From Gordionus sp. m RMFG-2023 (taxonomy: Eukaryota > Nematomorpha > Gordioida > Chordodea > Parachordodidae): a stretch of DNA of 64,000 nucleotides. Positions 33,501-63,808 of the stretch are shown in pieces. Made by a program: the position numbers and the translations under genes. Under the pieces are notes generated by a model that was given only the letters and a program-made list of their open reading frames with translations, was not told the DNA's origin and did no database searches. Numbering within the stretch: position 1 is the stretch's first letter; each line of letters begins with the position of its first letter. The stretch lies in assembly GCF_954871325.1 (NCBI RefSeq), contig NC_088776.1, forward strand, positions 63,946,954-64,010,953, written 5' to 3'.

Positions 33501-36461
33501 ATCTTTGTTATTAACCGAACCTAACCGGGACCATTAAAAAAATTTGTCACCCGAACCAAACCTCAAAAATGCCTGTGAAAACGGGTTTGAATTTTTTTTG
33601 TTGATATATTAACTCTTTTTAAAGAGATTATCGATAATCAGCTTTGATTGACTGGGTAAGTGTTCAGCGAATTTTTGTTTATTATTGCTATTTGATGGTA
33701 CCAGTCACCTCAAGTTAGCATGGAAGTGAACGGTCCTAAAATTTATTCTAAGAGAATCTTGAAAATATGCTTGAATGCGAAAAGGTTTCTAACCTGTTTT
33801 TAAAGGTTCGACCAGAACTGATATTTTTTTTTTTATTTTAATCGAATCTGAACCGAACCTATAGTCGCTATTGGATTCCTGCTCTGCGCCTTATACCGCG
33901 ACATGTAATAAATCAGATTGGCCGATCCTGTATGGTCGTAAATTATGTAGAAAAACGTCCAACTCACAAATAAAGCGCCCAAAATTTCTAAAGTTATATC
34001 TGTTAACCCCGAGATGCACTGTTGAAGCGTTGCTGAGACTCTTTTATTGGATTTTTATTTATCTCATAGATCTGCAGAGGTACCATTTGTACAATCCGAC
34101 CCGGCCCGTGTATCCGGGTCGGGCTCAGGGCCGGGCCTGCAGGTCTCTGATATGATATTTTATATTGACTCTAACACCAAAAACCTGAATTGCTTACCGA
34201 ATGAATGATACAACAATATAATGTATAGAGAAATATTATTTTTAAAAATGTTAGTTGACCTCCTTTATAAAGTTTCGTCTGCTGAATTATTCATTTTTAA
34301 AACAAAACTCGCCATTTTTTATTTATTGATCTTCTCTGTAAAATTTTGTTAAAATTTAATCTCCATCATTTTTTTTTATTCCCCGCGAAAAATCAATTTA
34401 TTATTTAAAAATTCATTAATTTTTTTTTTTTGAATAAATTAAATTAAATTATAAATAATATGTTATTAAACAATCGACCAAATTATTTCCGATAACTCCT
34501 GATCGCTAATATGAGTTAGCGATTATAGTGCGAATCGGAAGAGAATTATTTGCCTATTAATTATCGTAGCCGACTCGGACCTAAATAATATTTTTTAATT
34601 TTTCGGGTTATGCAAATTTTTTAACCGTAACTCAGCTGATTGGGACCGGGTTCGATTAATATAATTTATTTTTTTTAGATTTCTGTTTTTGGGCCGCATC
34701 CCGAAAAAGAGATCAAATAGAGGGATTTACTCTTACTTATATTTATTTTTTTTAAAAAAAAATAAGTACTTGATATTGGCCAGGAACCTTAAAACGCCTT
34801 TTGAGATGGAAGGATCTCGCGGAGAGGACGATAATCCTTCGGGTGGTAAGCGCGAAAATTCGGACGACGATTTAGAAAAGGACACTATCGATGAGGAGAG
34901 AAGACGCCAGGAATTGAGCAAGTTGAACTTCGCCGAACAATTGCAGAAGCGGTTGTCCTTGCATCAAAACGAGCTTCCCGCTCGGAAAGATAGCAAAGGA
35001 AAGAGAGCTAGTGCGTCAAACGAAAGGTTTTTTTTTTTTCGAAAGAAATATTGAAATCGACAATTTATCTGTGAACTGCTATTTAAATTTTATCTTTGCC
35101 AAGATACATTTTAAAAAGTGTATCGTATATCTAGATAACTTTTTAGACGATGTATCTCTACATAGATTCATTAAAAAGGTATACCTTTTAACAACTCTGC
35201 TAATCGGGCATTACATATTCCAGATATTCAGTGCTGTTTCTATATTTCGCTAAATTAATTCCATTTCCTCTGGAACCACTTGAAACCTGGTCAAAAATCT
35301 TATACCCGGAAATAAAAACCTCTTTAAGAAATAGGAAAACCTGAACCTTCCTTAGTCCAGGCTACAAAATTCTCGTTAATATCGAAGAGAAGAAAAATGG
35401 ATATGCGGAGATTCGAATGATAATAATTTCCTAGAATTCCTGTCATATTTAGAGCTGCCATAAAACATAAGATATTGATAGAGTTTCGGATAGATTAGAA
35501 AACAATAAAATAAATAAATCGAATTACTCCTTATAGTTAGGTCAAAAATAATAATTATTATTTTTTTAAAACCACCATATATTTTTTTCAAAAATAATTT
35601 ATTAGGGACGCGTTATTTGCTAGCCCGAAGAAATCTTCCACCAAGAGTAAGAATAGTTCTAATAACACTAATAGCTCCACCCAATCTTCCGATTCCAGCA
35701 AGAATCAAACTTTTAGTTCTAGCAGCGTCCACAGTCCTTACGACATGAGTTCTTGCAGCATCAGAAGTCCTTCCAGCAGCGCCAAAAGTCCTAACGACAT
35801 AAGTTCCAGCAGCGTCAAAAGTCCTAACAACGCTTCGCGCGATAAATCAAACTACGAGGAGCGTGGTAAGTTTTGTAAAAAAAGAATATATTTTAATTAC
35901 ACGACACGGAGGGGGGATAGATAAGTTTTGGGAACTAAAAGAAAAGAAATGTTTAATTCTTAAATCATTATAATTTGTATATGAATATGAATTTTTTTCG
36001 TATTCGAAGCATTTTAAAATATCCAACTAGAGATTATCCCCCTCCCCCCCAAAAGGTCTGTTAAAAATACTCCTAAAATTCTTTTTGGAATTCAAATCTT
36101 TTCCGGTCTTATAGGAAAAAAAATTTATAATCCAATTTTTTATTTTTTTTTTATCGGAGACGCAAATTTGCCGCATATTTTTACGCCATCTCCTTCCACC
36201 AGGAAAAGGAAGGAAAGTTTCACGACCGAAGGCGAGAGCATTATAGAGGTTGAGCCGGAAGACGCGAAGAATGTCGAAGAGATTCTAACGACAAACGGTA
36301 TGACTACTTTTCACAACCGAATTTAACCTAATTATTTTACTTATCAAGAATCCAAGAACCAAAAATCCCCCATTCCCGCTGTAACCCCCGTAACGCCCAA
36401 TTTGGACCTGGTTATAACTGACGTAACTGACAAGGATAAAGAGGATATCGATCTCAGATAA
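27594..36461 (+). CDS. NAPG: Gamma-SNAP (NSF attachment protein gamma) with long C-terminal extension
   Basis: Gamma-SNAP is a cytosolic adaptor of the SNAP family, all-helical TPR-like proteins that recruit the ATPase NSF to SNARE complexes so they can be taken apart after membrane fusion. Twelve exons join in phase: 27594-27658, 27705-27772, 27826-27910, 27954-27971, 28074-28214, 30767-30907, 31765-31923, 33165-33297, 34767-35026, 35624-35865, 36160-36297 and 36349-36461. They give 520 codons plus stop. The first ~285 residues follow human gamma-SNAP throughout: HIDKAEKY..SLFKWSADND at the N-terminus, then helical repeats, VRLNRYFDAVFYL and EYLILARNLKTPFE. Human gamma-SNAP is about 312 aa. 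Here about 200 extra residues follow, charged at first and then Ser-rich with repeated K-S-P-N motifs (exons 9-12). The ATG is the only one that fits the N-terminus. Introns 1 and 3 are only 46 and 43 bp. Exons 1-5 are AT-ending, exons 6-12 much less so. Reading past the exon 7 donor would give a short form ending CSFKP. Confidence 0.92.
27954..27971 (+). other. NAPG: 18-nt microexon of NAPG
   Basis: Exon 4 is only 18 nt, between a 43-bp and a 102-bp intron, with good AG and GTATGT borders. It supplies QSAAAR, which aligns with the 'LFHAAK' region of human gamma-SNAP and restores the frame between exons 3 and 5. Skipping it would keep the frame and remove six residues. Confidence 0.8.
28215..30766 (+). 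other. NAPG intron 5, repeat-bearing
   Basis: This 2.55 kb intron separates the AT-rich exons 1-5 from the GC-richer exons 6-12. It holds pieces of the hAT-like MITE family (about 29390-29420 and 29786-29935, including GATTTTGCTCATAGTTG). It also holds GC-rich repeat pieces at about 29690-29760 (GGGTCGGGTTCGGGACGG) and 30676-30730. The latter ends GCAGGTCTCTG just 36 bp before exon 6. Confidence 0.7.
34065..34149. repeat. Short GC-rich MITE copy in NAPG intron 8
   Basis: It starts near CATAGATCTGCAGAGGTACC and ends GGCCTGCAGGTCTCTG, an imperfect inverted repeat around a CCCGGCCCGTG / GGGCCGGGCC core. It belongs to the CAGAGACCTGC family, whose ends also occur at 30730 and 41337. Confidence 0.55.
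35097..35204. mobile_element. hAT terminal fragment in NAPG intron 9
   Basis: This about 108-bp piece matches the right terminal region of the element at 973..2726: GATAACTTTTTAGACGATGT, then ATAGATTCATTAAAAAGGTA and the terminus TTTTAACAACTCTG. It lies within a NAPG intron and is non-coding. Confidence 0.75.
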
Positions 36462-36940
36462 ATCAAAATATTAAATCGCAACAATTATATAAACTAAAAT
36501 ATTACCACTTTATTAAATCCATAATTAAAAAAAAAATTATTTATTATATTCTGCTAACAAAATAATCTTACCCATTATAAGTCAATTTATTTTTACCCTC
36601 ACACCAATTCACAATTTATAAAAACCTTTTTTTTTGCCCCCCTTATCATACCTCTCTCTTCTTCCCTCTTGATATTTTCTAAAACTTATATTTTAAACCA
36701 AATTTTTAAAGTTTTAGGGAATAGTATACCTAGATATGCCCTAACACCAAAGAAGCCTTCCTATTTTTTAGAACGGCAATAAATTTGAAAATGAATAATT
36801 CCTAGTGTCACAATTAAGATCTAAATCCATTCCATATCGGATCATTCCTTAAACCGGTTATTTTTTTGGAGAAATCACACCTTTCCTTTTTTCTTCCAAA
36901 ACATGTCATTTTTATATATGTATATTTTAAAAAAAAATGC

Positions 36941-36946
36941 AATAAA
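36941..36946 (+). terminator. Candidate poly(A) signal for NAPG
   Basis: An AATAAA hexamer lies about 480 nt after the NAPG stop codon. A weaker ATTAAA occurs closer (about 36524). In such A/T-rich DNA either could be chance. Confidence 0.3.
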
Positions 36947-37491
36947 AATTTTACTACATTTATTTAATAGTAAAATTATACTTTTTTGTGTTATCATTTT
37001 TGATCAATTATATTAAATATATATTTAGTTAAAAGATCCACCATATATGTTTATTTTTTTTATATAAATTTTAAATATCGTTTCTTAGTTGCAATTTACA
37101 TAAATATTTTTTTTGTGACATCTTATTAAAAATTTTTACTAAAATTATTTTAAACAAAAAAAATCTTCCCTTGTGTAAATTTTATTTATTTTATAATTGT
37201 ATTTAAAATTTAAAAAAATATTTGTATTATTAATATTTCTTCTAATCGTTGTACGTTATTATGTGTATTTAGTTATTATCTATAATAATAATTAGGAGCT
37301 AGCATTTAAAATTAGATTTTCTTAATGTGCCTATATTTCTGACTTGATATGGAAACTTATTTTGCCAGCACTTTTCCATTACCGGATTAAATATAAAGGG
37401 TAAGCAAAAAAAATTAAAACCATCGGTAGATGAGATATATATATACCCATCGTTTTCGTATAACTGGCTAGACCTCAATCCTTATCTGACT

Positions 37492-37663
37492 CAGTGTTGT
37501 TAACCGGCCAACTCAATATTTTAGCCAGAAAAATATTGCCTAAACTTCGAGATTTCGACAATATATGCCTTAGACCTTTGTTCCTTCTATGGGACAAATT
37601 CTTCAAGCTTGCCTAAGTATTTTTCTGGAAAAAATATTGAGAACGAGCCGTTTAACAACACAA
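37492..37663. mobile_element. 172-bp hAT-like MITE
   Basis: Left terminus CAGTGTTGTTAACCGG and right terminus CCGTTTAACAACACAA are inverted repeats of the same family as 8201..8408. Flanks atctgact (37484-37491) and atctaaca (37664-37671) match at 6 of 8 positions. Internal words include CTCAATATTTTAGCCAG, mirrored as CTGGAAAAAATATTGAG, so the inverted repeat extends inward. Confidence 0.75.
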
Positions 37664-38397
37664 ATCTAACACTGGTTATCGTGTTTATAGTTGAATGACC
37701 AAATTCGCTATTGTGCATTGCTGTATTTTTTTTTTATAGTGAAAACAATTTTAAGTGGTTTTTTCTTACCCTGCAATGATTTGGAAGATTTTTTTGGATT
37801 CCATGAAATTGATATTCGAAAATAGTTAGTTGTAGTATTTTCGACATGTATTTTTGTGTTACAAATAAAATATTTAAAATAGTATATGTTGCAAGGGTAT
37901 CAAACCGATTGGATCTAATAATATTTTTGACCAATTACAATTAATATACCCGCCAGACGATATATAAGTATATCGTGGAATCAATATAATTTTTACCATC
38001 CTACCCAAATGTAACAATAATCAGATTAAAATAAATTTTTTTATTGAAATTTTGTATTAATAATATCTAGAAATCGACCAGATCTTTCCTCATTGCAAGT
38101 GGCAATTTTTAACCTGTTCCATTTATTTAAAACATGTTTTTGTAAACGAAAAACCTAGGACAGAAAAAAAAATTCATCCCTAGATGAATAGAATATTGAA
38201 AACTGTCGATTATATTTTTATTCTATTGTTGAAGATTAAGATCTATTGGGTCTGGACAAGCAAGATTCAAGACCTATTTTTAAGCGGAAAAAAACATCTA
38301 GCTGCTGCCTCCCTCCAAATAATTTTTTGAAAAATTCTAAGATTCTTATGGTTCTTTGGAATATATTTTTTGAATAAATTATTCTTGTCTGCTGAAG

Positions 38398-38655
38398 ATG
38401 CTTGATAACGACAATCGCACCCCCCCCCCATATTGTAATGAAAAAGTAAGGAGAGGAGATAATGTTAATGAGGTTAATTTGGTAAATGATCCAAATGCCA
38501 AGATTCAGAATAAGGAATATGAGCCTGACCATTCAAAAACAAAGGACAGATCAGATTTTTTAGTTAGTTATTTCAAATATTTGTTAGAAACGACTAATTT
38601 AAATCAGGTATTAACAAATAGGCCAACATCATTCCAGAAAGTATCGAATAATTAA
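38398..38655 (+). other. Open frame of uncertain status
   Basis: An 85-codon hydrophilic frame (includes NKEYEPDHSKTKDRSDFLVS and YFKYLLETTNLNQVL) ends at 38655. Coding-like residues continue in other frames just after it (YCRICDLNNDEST, then IVLEKIIAECIEEDPKD). The C-R-I-C and acidic helix vaguely resemble a zinc-finger associated domain. The breaks between frames suggest a decayed copy of something. No family can be named with confidence. Confidence 0.25.
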
Positions 38656-39556
38656 TTGAAGATTGTTGAATTATATTGTAGAATCTGTGACTTAAACAAT
38701 GATGAATCAACCTAAACCACCAACTGGAAGATAGTTCTTGAAAAAATAATTGCAGAATGCATAGAAGAAGATCCTAAAGATCAAAAGATTTTTCCAATTT
38801 TTTTTAATATAAATTAATATGTAAAAAAAAATTTTTTAATCTAAACGACCATTTTAATTTTCAGAACATAAATAAATTAAGCTCTATTGGAAAATAATTA
38901 CTCTGAAAGGGATTAAGTTAATAAAATCAAGGTTGTTAAAAAATAGTTTAGAAAAATTCTAAAGATTGTGTTATGTATCTCAAGATAGCCTGCATCAGTT
39001 GTCTTTTATCATTAAAGATAATTATTTAAAAACATCTCAACCAAAATTATATCGTTTTACACTCAATCATTATGAATTGTAATATAAATTATAAACAATA
39101 TTATAATATAACGTTGATAATTTTGTACAATGTGGAGATTTTTAAAATAAAATTTCTGTATTTACAGGGTATTCCTATCACCGTCCTCCCCTTTTTATCG
39201 TTAGTGGAAAGTGGAAAAGTTTTTTTTTGAATTTGTTTTTACCCAGTGTGTGACCGTTCAAGTGACTTTTTAGCGGTCAAATATGGTGTAAAATTTATTA
39301 GAAGTTCTTATGACAATTATTAGATAAATTTGATAAATTTGTAAATTTGTATGAAATAATGTGCAAGTTTACCAGTAACACAACCATCCCAAAAATCTAA
39401 ATAGTTGTAAATCGATTTTAAAATTCCTATTTTATTCAATAATAATCATATTATTTTTAAAAAAAAAATATTTGGCTACATTATTATTTTATAAAGGTAT
39501 AAATATTTGACTAGAAAATTGCGGTAAGGAAAGGTTATTTATTTCCCTGGCTTATC

Positions 39557-39870
39557 TTATCCATAATACAGAGAATAAGGGAAGGAATTGTAGCTATACG
39601 AGGAGTACGGCGAATACGGAGTATAAGGATAACCGCCGTACCCATATGGTGATTGGTAGCCGCCATATGGGTATCCTCCATAATACTGAGATTTGGCGTA
39701 CATCGCGACCAATAAAAACTTTTTTTGATTTTTAAAAAAAAATAATATATAAATCTTAAAATCTTAAAAAATAAATATAAAGAATTTGATTTTTCATAAT
39801 TGTAAAAATTTTTATATATATAATAAATATTTGGAGAATTTACCACAATAAGTGCTAATAAAGAATTCAT
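39557..39870 (-). CDS. Small secreted Gly/Tyr-rich peptide, 62 aa
   Basis: Two exons, 39844-39870 and 39557-39718, join in phase across a 125-bp GT-AG intron. They give 62 codons plus stop. The first exon holds MNSLLALIV and the second starts FLLVAMYA. Together they form a textbook signal peptide that is split by the intron, with a likely cleavage after AMYA. The mature part starts KSQYYGG and is built almost wholly from Y, G, P and S (YGGYPYGGYQSPYGYGGYPY, then YTPYSPYSSYSYN). Tyrosine appears about every second or third residue. Such short YG-rich secreted peptides are known as antimicrobial peptides in nematodes and as cuticle, eggshell or adhesive components in several invertebrates. Which applies here is not decidable. 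A TATA box lies upstream. The mature coding part sits in one frame and uses varied Gly and Tyr codons, which supports it being real. Confidence 0.75.
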
Positions 39871-39952
39871 GTTCGGAAAAATAAAGTTTTTTATTATAAG
39901 AATATCCGTGATAAAATTTTTGTGATATGATATAACAAGTTTATGATGAGAC

Positions 39953-39960
39953 TATTTATA
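39953..39960 (-). promoter_or_regulatory. TATA box upstream of the Gly/Tyr-rich peptide gene
   Basis: On the minus strand TATAAATA lies 83 nt upstream of the ATG, a suitable place for a start site with a short 5' leader. It matches the canonical TATA sequence, but A/T-rich DNA makes chance matches common. Confidence 0.35.
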
Positions 39961-40838
39961 ATAGCTTTTAAGAAAGAAAAAAAAATCATATTGATTTGAA
40001 TAGCCGTTTCCTCTATCAACTTACTTAAATATTTTTTGTGTGTGTGATAATCATTTTTAAACTGTGTAACAAAATTTCAGTTTTACCATGTTAAAAAAAA
40101 CATCTTTATTCAAAAAAATATATATCTAATAAGATGATAAGAGAGTTACTATTATAACCATTATATTTAATAAAAGTCGAAGGTCACATTTTGAAAATAT
40201 TTTCTTTTATCATAAAATTTAATGGGGAAAATATTTGAATTCATTGATCATTTTTTTTTTTTTAAATTTATTTATTTTGTCCGAAAAGTCCATGGATATT
40301 CCACCAGGGAAGAAATGTTTAAGTTGGGATAGAAGGAGAGAAAGAAAATTAATAAATAATTATGTAAATAAACCTAATTTTTTCAAATCGAAATGAAAAC
40401 CCAAATAATACCTTTAATCTCCTTTTTCGTAATTTTATATTTAAAAAAAAATATTATTTTTTTTAAAAAAGGGTGTTTTTTAATGTAATAAAATCAAATT
40501 TTTTTAATATTTTATAATCAAAGTATTTTATAACCTATCCACCTACTTTCCACAAACTTTACCCAATTAAATAAAAAAAATTTTAATGGCATTGACACTA
40601 TATTTCAAAATTAAAAATACACAAAAATTCAAACATTTTATTTTAAAAAAAAAAATAACTTAATTAAATTTTAAAAAATTTTTAAATAATAAATTAAGCC
40701 CATTTGTGGTGTAATTCATTAAAATAAAATATTTTATTAAAAAGAATGAATTTAATTTCTATCCTATCCCAATGTTTGGTAAAATGCTTTAAAATTACAT
40801 ATACATTTCTTAGTGATTCTATACTGCTTTTGTATGTG

Positions 40839-40949
40839 GAGAAGAGAAGAGAAGAGAAGAGAAGAAGAGAAGAAGAGAAGAGAAGAGAAGAAGAAGAGAA
40901 GAGAAGAAGAGAAAGAGAGAGAAGAGAAGAGAAGAGAAGAGAGAAGAGG
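40839..40949. repeat. GAAGA/GAGAA purine microsatellite
   Basis: A wholly A/G tract of about 110 bp made of mixed GAAGA and GAGAA units, ending in a run of nine G. Open frames across it (Arg/Glu repeats, Ser/Leu on the other strand) are artefacts. Confidence 0.95.
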
Positions 40950-41336
40950 GGGGGAAGCATAAGTTTCACTGAAAATATAGATTTTATTAACTATGGCTTA
41001 AGTAAAAACTATTTTATAACATTATAAACAATATAAACTTTATTTGAACCAGTGAAAGCCTGTGATCAATTTCAATACAAAAAAAAAATTTTTTTCCCTC
41101 CAAATCTTATAATTTTTCCGCCTTACTTTTGAAAAGTCGCGATCAGTGAAAAAATTTTAATTTTTTTTTTATCGGATCAGGAGCATGATCTGAAAAATGG
41201 GTCTCCGTATGGAGTGCGCCATTTTTTTTTAGTAATCATCCAGGTTAATATTTATCTGGAAATTAGGGAGGCAAAATAACCCGATATAACTTTCTGCTTC
41301 ACTATCTCGCAAAAATCAAATCATTGGTATATTTTT

Positions 41337-41556
41337 CAGACACCTGCAAACCCGACCCTTAGCCCGGCCTGGACGGTATTTCAATTTTTCTAAATATACT
41401 GAGCCGGATATCCGGGCCGGGCCGAGCCAGATATCCGGGCCGGGCCGTATATTTTAAAACCAAATATTTGAAATCGCCATTTTTAGCTGTAAAAAATCAA
41501 AAATAAAAAAATATATATGTATTTTAAAAAATCCGGGCCGGGCCTTTATAATTTTT
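41337..41556. repeat. GC-rich MITE relic
   Basis: It starts CAGACACCTGCAAACCCGAC, a terminus of the CAGAGACCTGC family, and continues with repeated ATCCGGGCCGGGCC words. The right terminus is not recognisable, so the copy is truncated or decayed. Confidence 0.55.
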
Positions 41557-41735
41557 TTTTCATTATTTATAAATGAGTATTAAGTTAATGAGTGTGAACC
41601 ATTCGAATGTCTATTTGAATGTTATTCATACTTAAAAACCTTTACTAACATTATTTATAATGTATATCATTAATTAATTAAGAAATAAGTAAGTAAGATT
41701 GAAGATGAAGTAGTAGAAGTTGAAAGTAGTGCTAT

Positions 41736-41755
41736 TGAAAGAAAGAAAGAAAGAA

Positions 41756-41816
<61 letters not shown>

Positions 41817-41831
41817 AGAAGAAAGAAAGAA

Positions 41832-41864
<33 letters not shown>

Positions 41865-41889
41865 AGAAGAAGAAGAAAGAAAGAAAGAA
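41736..41889. repeat. (GAAA)n microsatellite with GAA interruptions
   Basis: A purine-only array of GAAA units with GAAGAA interruptions. The GAAA-rich strand is the + strand, as in the arrays at 6.6 and 54.1 kb. Confidence 0.95.
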
Positions 41890-43013
41890 TACGCTTTAGA
41901 TTGGATATCCTTATAACAGCTTCTTTGTGGATCGTTCATTACATTCAAAATTGACTTGTAACTGATAGTTATAGCCGAAAAGAACGGTTATAGCGAATAT
42001 TATAATCAGGCTTGGAAGCAATTTTTGACCAATTTTTAAATGCTTGTAATATTATATTAAAATTGTATGATTAGTTAAATTATTTAATTTCAAAAAAAAA
42101 ATGCAATAAAATAAAATAAAAAAATTTTTTGTTGGTTTTTCTCTAATTTTGGCATGTCTAAACTTGATTTTATAGAAGGGGAATGTTTAAACCGTAAATA
42201 TTATGTTTAACACAGCACTTTGATGATCTCGGCAAAATGAATGGTTACCCATTATCTTTTTTGTAATGGAAGTTAGATTGTGTTTTAAATTGTCTTAAAA
42301 AAAACATGGGTTAATTTTAGCCGATCTTAAAAGTGGAAATTAAACTGGGAAAGGGGGATATAAAAATAAATTTATAGTTATAGCAATTACGGATATCAGT
42401 ATAAAAGTCGCGGTTTTAAAAATTTACTCACAAATAATATAGTCGTAGATATTTTATTATACATTAAATAGAAATTTTAACTTGTTCTACACGTTAACCG
42501 TCGATAACATTTTTTGCGACAATTTGATAGGGAAAAGAGCATATTTAAAAGTGAATTGATTTGATGCTCACTTATGACTACATGAAAATTTCCGATTCGT
42601 AAAAATTGCCCTATAACTGAGCGAAGATACAAATTAAACGCATGCGCATCTGACAGAACCTCGGTTCATTCTGATTTGTTCAAATATACTCTGGAATTCG
42701 ATCGAGTCCTAAATTTTATTTTTTTCCGTGTAGCAAAATATTCCTAGCTCGGATCTTGGCAAAATTTTAACCTATTTTTGTTTTCCCAAATGCTTTTTAT
42801 TAAATATTATTTTAAATAAAAATAACCAGTAAAATACACCAGTGCTCGTAAATATTCTGCTATTCTTGATTGCACATTTCATTTTTTTAAGATCAGTTCG
42901 TTATATATTTTAAGTCGGAACATGATATTTCTTATAGTCGAAATCGGTCGAAACAATTTTATTTTTCGAATAGGATCAGAAAACATAGGCCAGCTGTAGG
43001 GTTCCAATTTCTA

Positions 43014-43023
43014 TATTTATAAG
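43014..43023 (+). promoter_or_regulatory. TATA-like box before the 172-aa ORF
   Basis: TATTTATAAG lies about 55 nt upstream of the ATG at 43076. Weak evidence in A/T-rich DNA. Confidence 0.3.
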
Positions 43024-43075
43024 GGACTGGATATCCCTTATTCCTATAATTACAATTTTTTTAATTTATTTTTTC

Positions 43076-43594
43076 ATGAAATATAATGGTTATTTATTTA
43101 TTTTATCGAAGATATTGACCATCTTAGCGGCTAAATTGTACGGAAGAGTCTTATACCGCCTCAAGAGTGAACGTTCGAGAAGCAATAAAAAGAGTGAATA
43201 CGTTATCTTCAATGACGATCCCAAAAAATCACATCACCATGATAAAAATTATTCGAATATCACCAAGTTAGATATCGTAGGAGATGGTGCCGACAATGGT
43301 GGCAAAGGCAGAAGTTTGCCCAAGGGTGATGCCAAATTTCCCGATTTCCTTAAAACTTTAGAACCTTCGGAAACACCTTTGTTTAATTTTAGCAAAGATA
43401 GGAAAAAGCGTAGCGCGGTGTTGAGCAGGGCTAAGAGGCACGGAAAAAAATTCGTAGGCCATTACCACCATTCATCATCAAGTTCTTCTTCGTCGTCGTC
43501 ATCTTCCTCTAGCACAAGAAGTAGAGGTCATAAAGTCAGCTTTTTGGCTCTGTACAAACTATTAGGAAATGATATTTGGTGGCTAAAAGGATAG
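43076..43594 (+). CDS. Probable secreted preproprotein with poly-Ser run, 172 aa
   Basis: I do not recognise this family. The single-exon frame has balanced codon use unlike its surroundings. Residues 5-23 are hydrophobic (GYLFILSKILTILAAKLYG), a signal peptide or signal anchor. Residues 24-100 are hydrophilic, with N-glycosylation sequons N-Y-S (58-60) and N-I-T (61-63). Two furin-type motifs follow: RKKR at 109-112 and RAKR at 118-121. After them comes a basic, His-rich stretch and 14 serines (133-146), which use all six Ser codons. The tail is aromatic (VSFLALYKLLGNDIWWLKG). This layout fits a precursor cut to release a C-terminal peptide of about 50 residues, such as a neuropeptide, toxin-like or antimicrobial product, but that is inference. 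An AATAAA lies about 145 nt downstream. It could instead be one exon of a larger gene. Confidence 0.55.
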   Translation: MKYNGYLFILSKILTILAAKLYGRVLYRLKSERSRSNKKSEYVIFNDDPKKSHHHDKNYSNITKLDIVGDGADNGGKGRSLPKGDAKFPDFLKTLEPSETPLFNFSKDRKKRSAVLSRAKRHGKKFVGHYHHSSSSSSSSSSSSSSTRSRGHKVSFLALYKLLGNDIWWLKG

Positions 43595-43738
43595 TCAAAT
43601 AGATTGCAATAGCTTATATATACTCATTTTACAAAGTTGTTTTTAATTGGTTGAATGATATTTCATCTTTTATAAACACTAATTGACTTTTAATTATTTA
43701 TAATTTATATTACACCTTTTTTTGTATAAGTAATATCG

Positions 43739-43744
43739 AATAAA
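43739..43744 (+). terminator. Candidate poly(A) signal of the 172-aa ORF
   Basis: AATAAA about 145 nt after the stop codon, at a plausible 3'-UTR distance. Confidence 0.35.
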
Positions 43745-44754
43745 GGCGAAAAATATGTTTTGACTCCAAGCGATAACTGAATCAAATTCTGACAAATATT
43801 TTTTTTTCAGCCAACCCAAACGCTGTGTGCACAAACCCAGATTTTAAAGGGATTTAGTAAATTTTATAATGTTTGAGTGTACTTTCAGGATTTATAATAT
43901 TAATAAAATATACGGCCATTCTTTTTATCAATAGATAATTATATTCGTTAATTGTTTGATACATGTGCAATTAAGATAAAATTATTTAGATTGTATAGAA
44001 AGAAAATCAAAATATCGAAAGGGAATATCAAAAATGTATAAGATAAATCCAAATATAACATTTAATGAATTAACCAAACTTATTACTTTAAGTTGTCCTA
44101 GAACTTTAGATTTCAAAAAACATAGACAGGGTTCAATCATGTTATAAACAGAGAAAATAGATCCTGAGATATTAATCAAACAGCCCGATGGATATATGTT
44201 GACAGACAAAAATCGATGTCACAAATAGTTATGACCAAATAAGTTGCACTACCTACATATAACGTAGCGTTCGTCCTTAATAAGCTAATCGCCTTTTAGG
44301 TAAAAGTGTTTAGTTTTTACTATAAAGATATGTAAACTTATATTAGCAAATTTTGCAACATTTGATCTCTCTTTTTTTTAAAAAATTTATTCGATAATTA
44401 TTTTCAATAAGACATAAATTCCCGCAAGAATTAATAAATATTGATTGATAAAGCTAGTTATATTTATATACAAATCACTATATAACATATTATATAAAAT
44501 TATTATAAATGTTCCTCGCTTGACACATTTAAAAATCAATTTTATTTTCCAAATGATGTACAACCTTTTCCAGAATACATTAAGTTGAAGTCATTTATAG
44601 TTTTAAAACTAATATAATAAATCGATATATATTATATATTACACGATATTTTAAAGTGAAAAAAAAACGCATATAAAATGGAAAATGAATATTTAAAAAA
44701 ATGATCTACAAATAAGTTAATAATGTATGATTGCTTTGCGAGGATGAACATCCG
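43745..44754. other. Gap between the 172-aa ORF and the PRPF8 3' end
   Basis: A/T-rich, no gene seen. It should hold the PRPF8 3' UTR and poly(A) site, but I cannot choose a signal. Confidence 0.5.

Positions 44755-63808
<19,054 letters not shown>

Larger units (their letters stand above)
36462..39556. other. Region between NAPG and the Gly/Tyr-rich peptide gene
   Basis: It contains the NAPG 3' flank, a MITE at 37492..37663 and a doubtful open frame at 38398..38655 (separate entries). I see nothing else. Confidence 0.5.
39961..43075. other. Intergenic stretch with microsatellites and a GC-rich repeat
   Basis: No gene is supported. It contains the purine arrays at 40839..40949 and 41736..41889 and a GC-rich repeat at 41337..41556 (separate entries). 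Confidence 0.5.

Noticed and set aside
33470-33600. AACCGAACC / TTAACCGAACCTAACC words resembling telomeric repeats
   Set aside because: They are not a regular array. Similar words at 5.3, 6.0 and 33.8 kb point to another decayed dispersed repeat.
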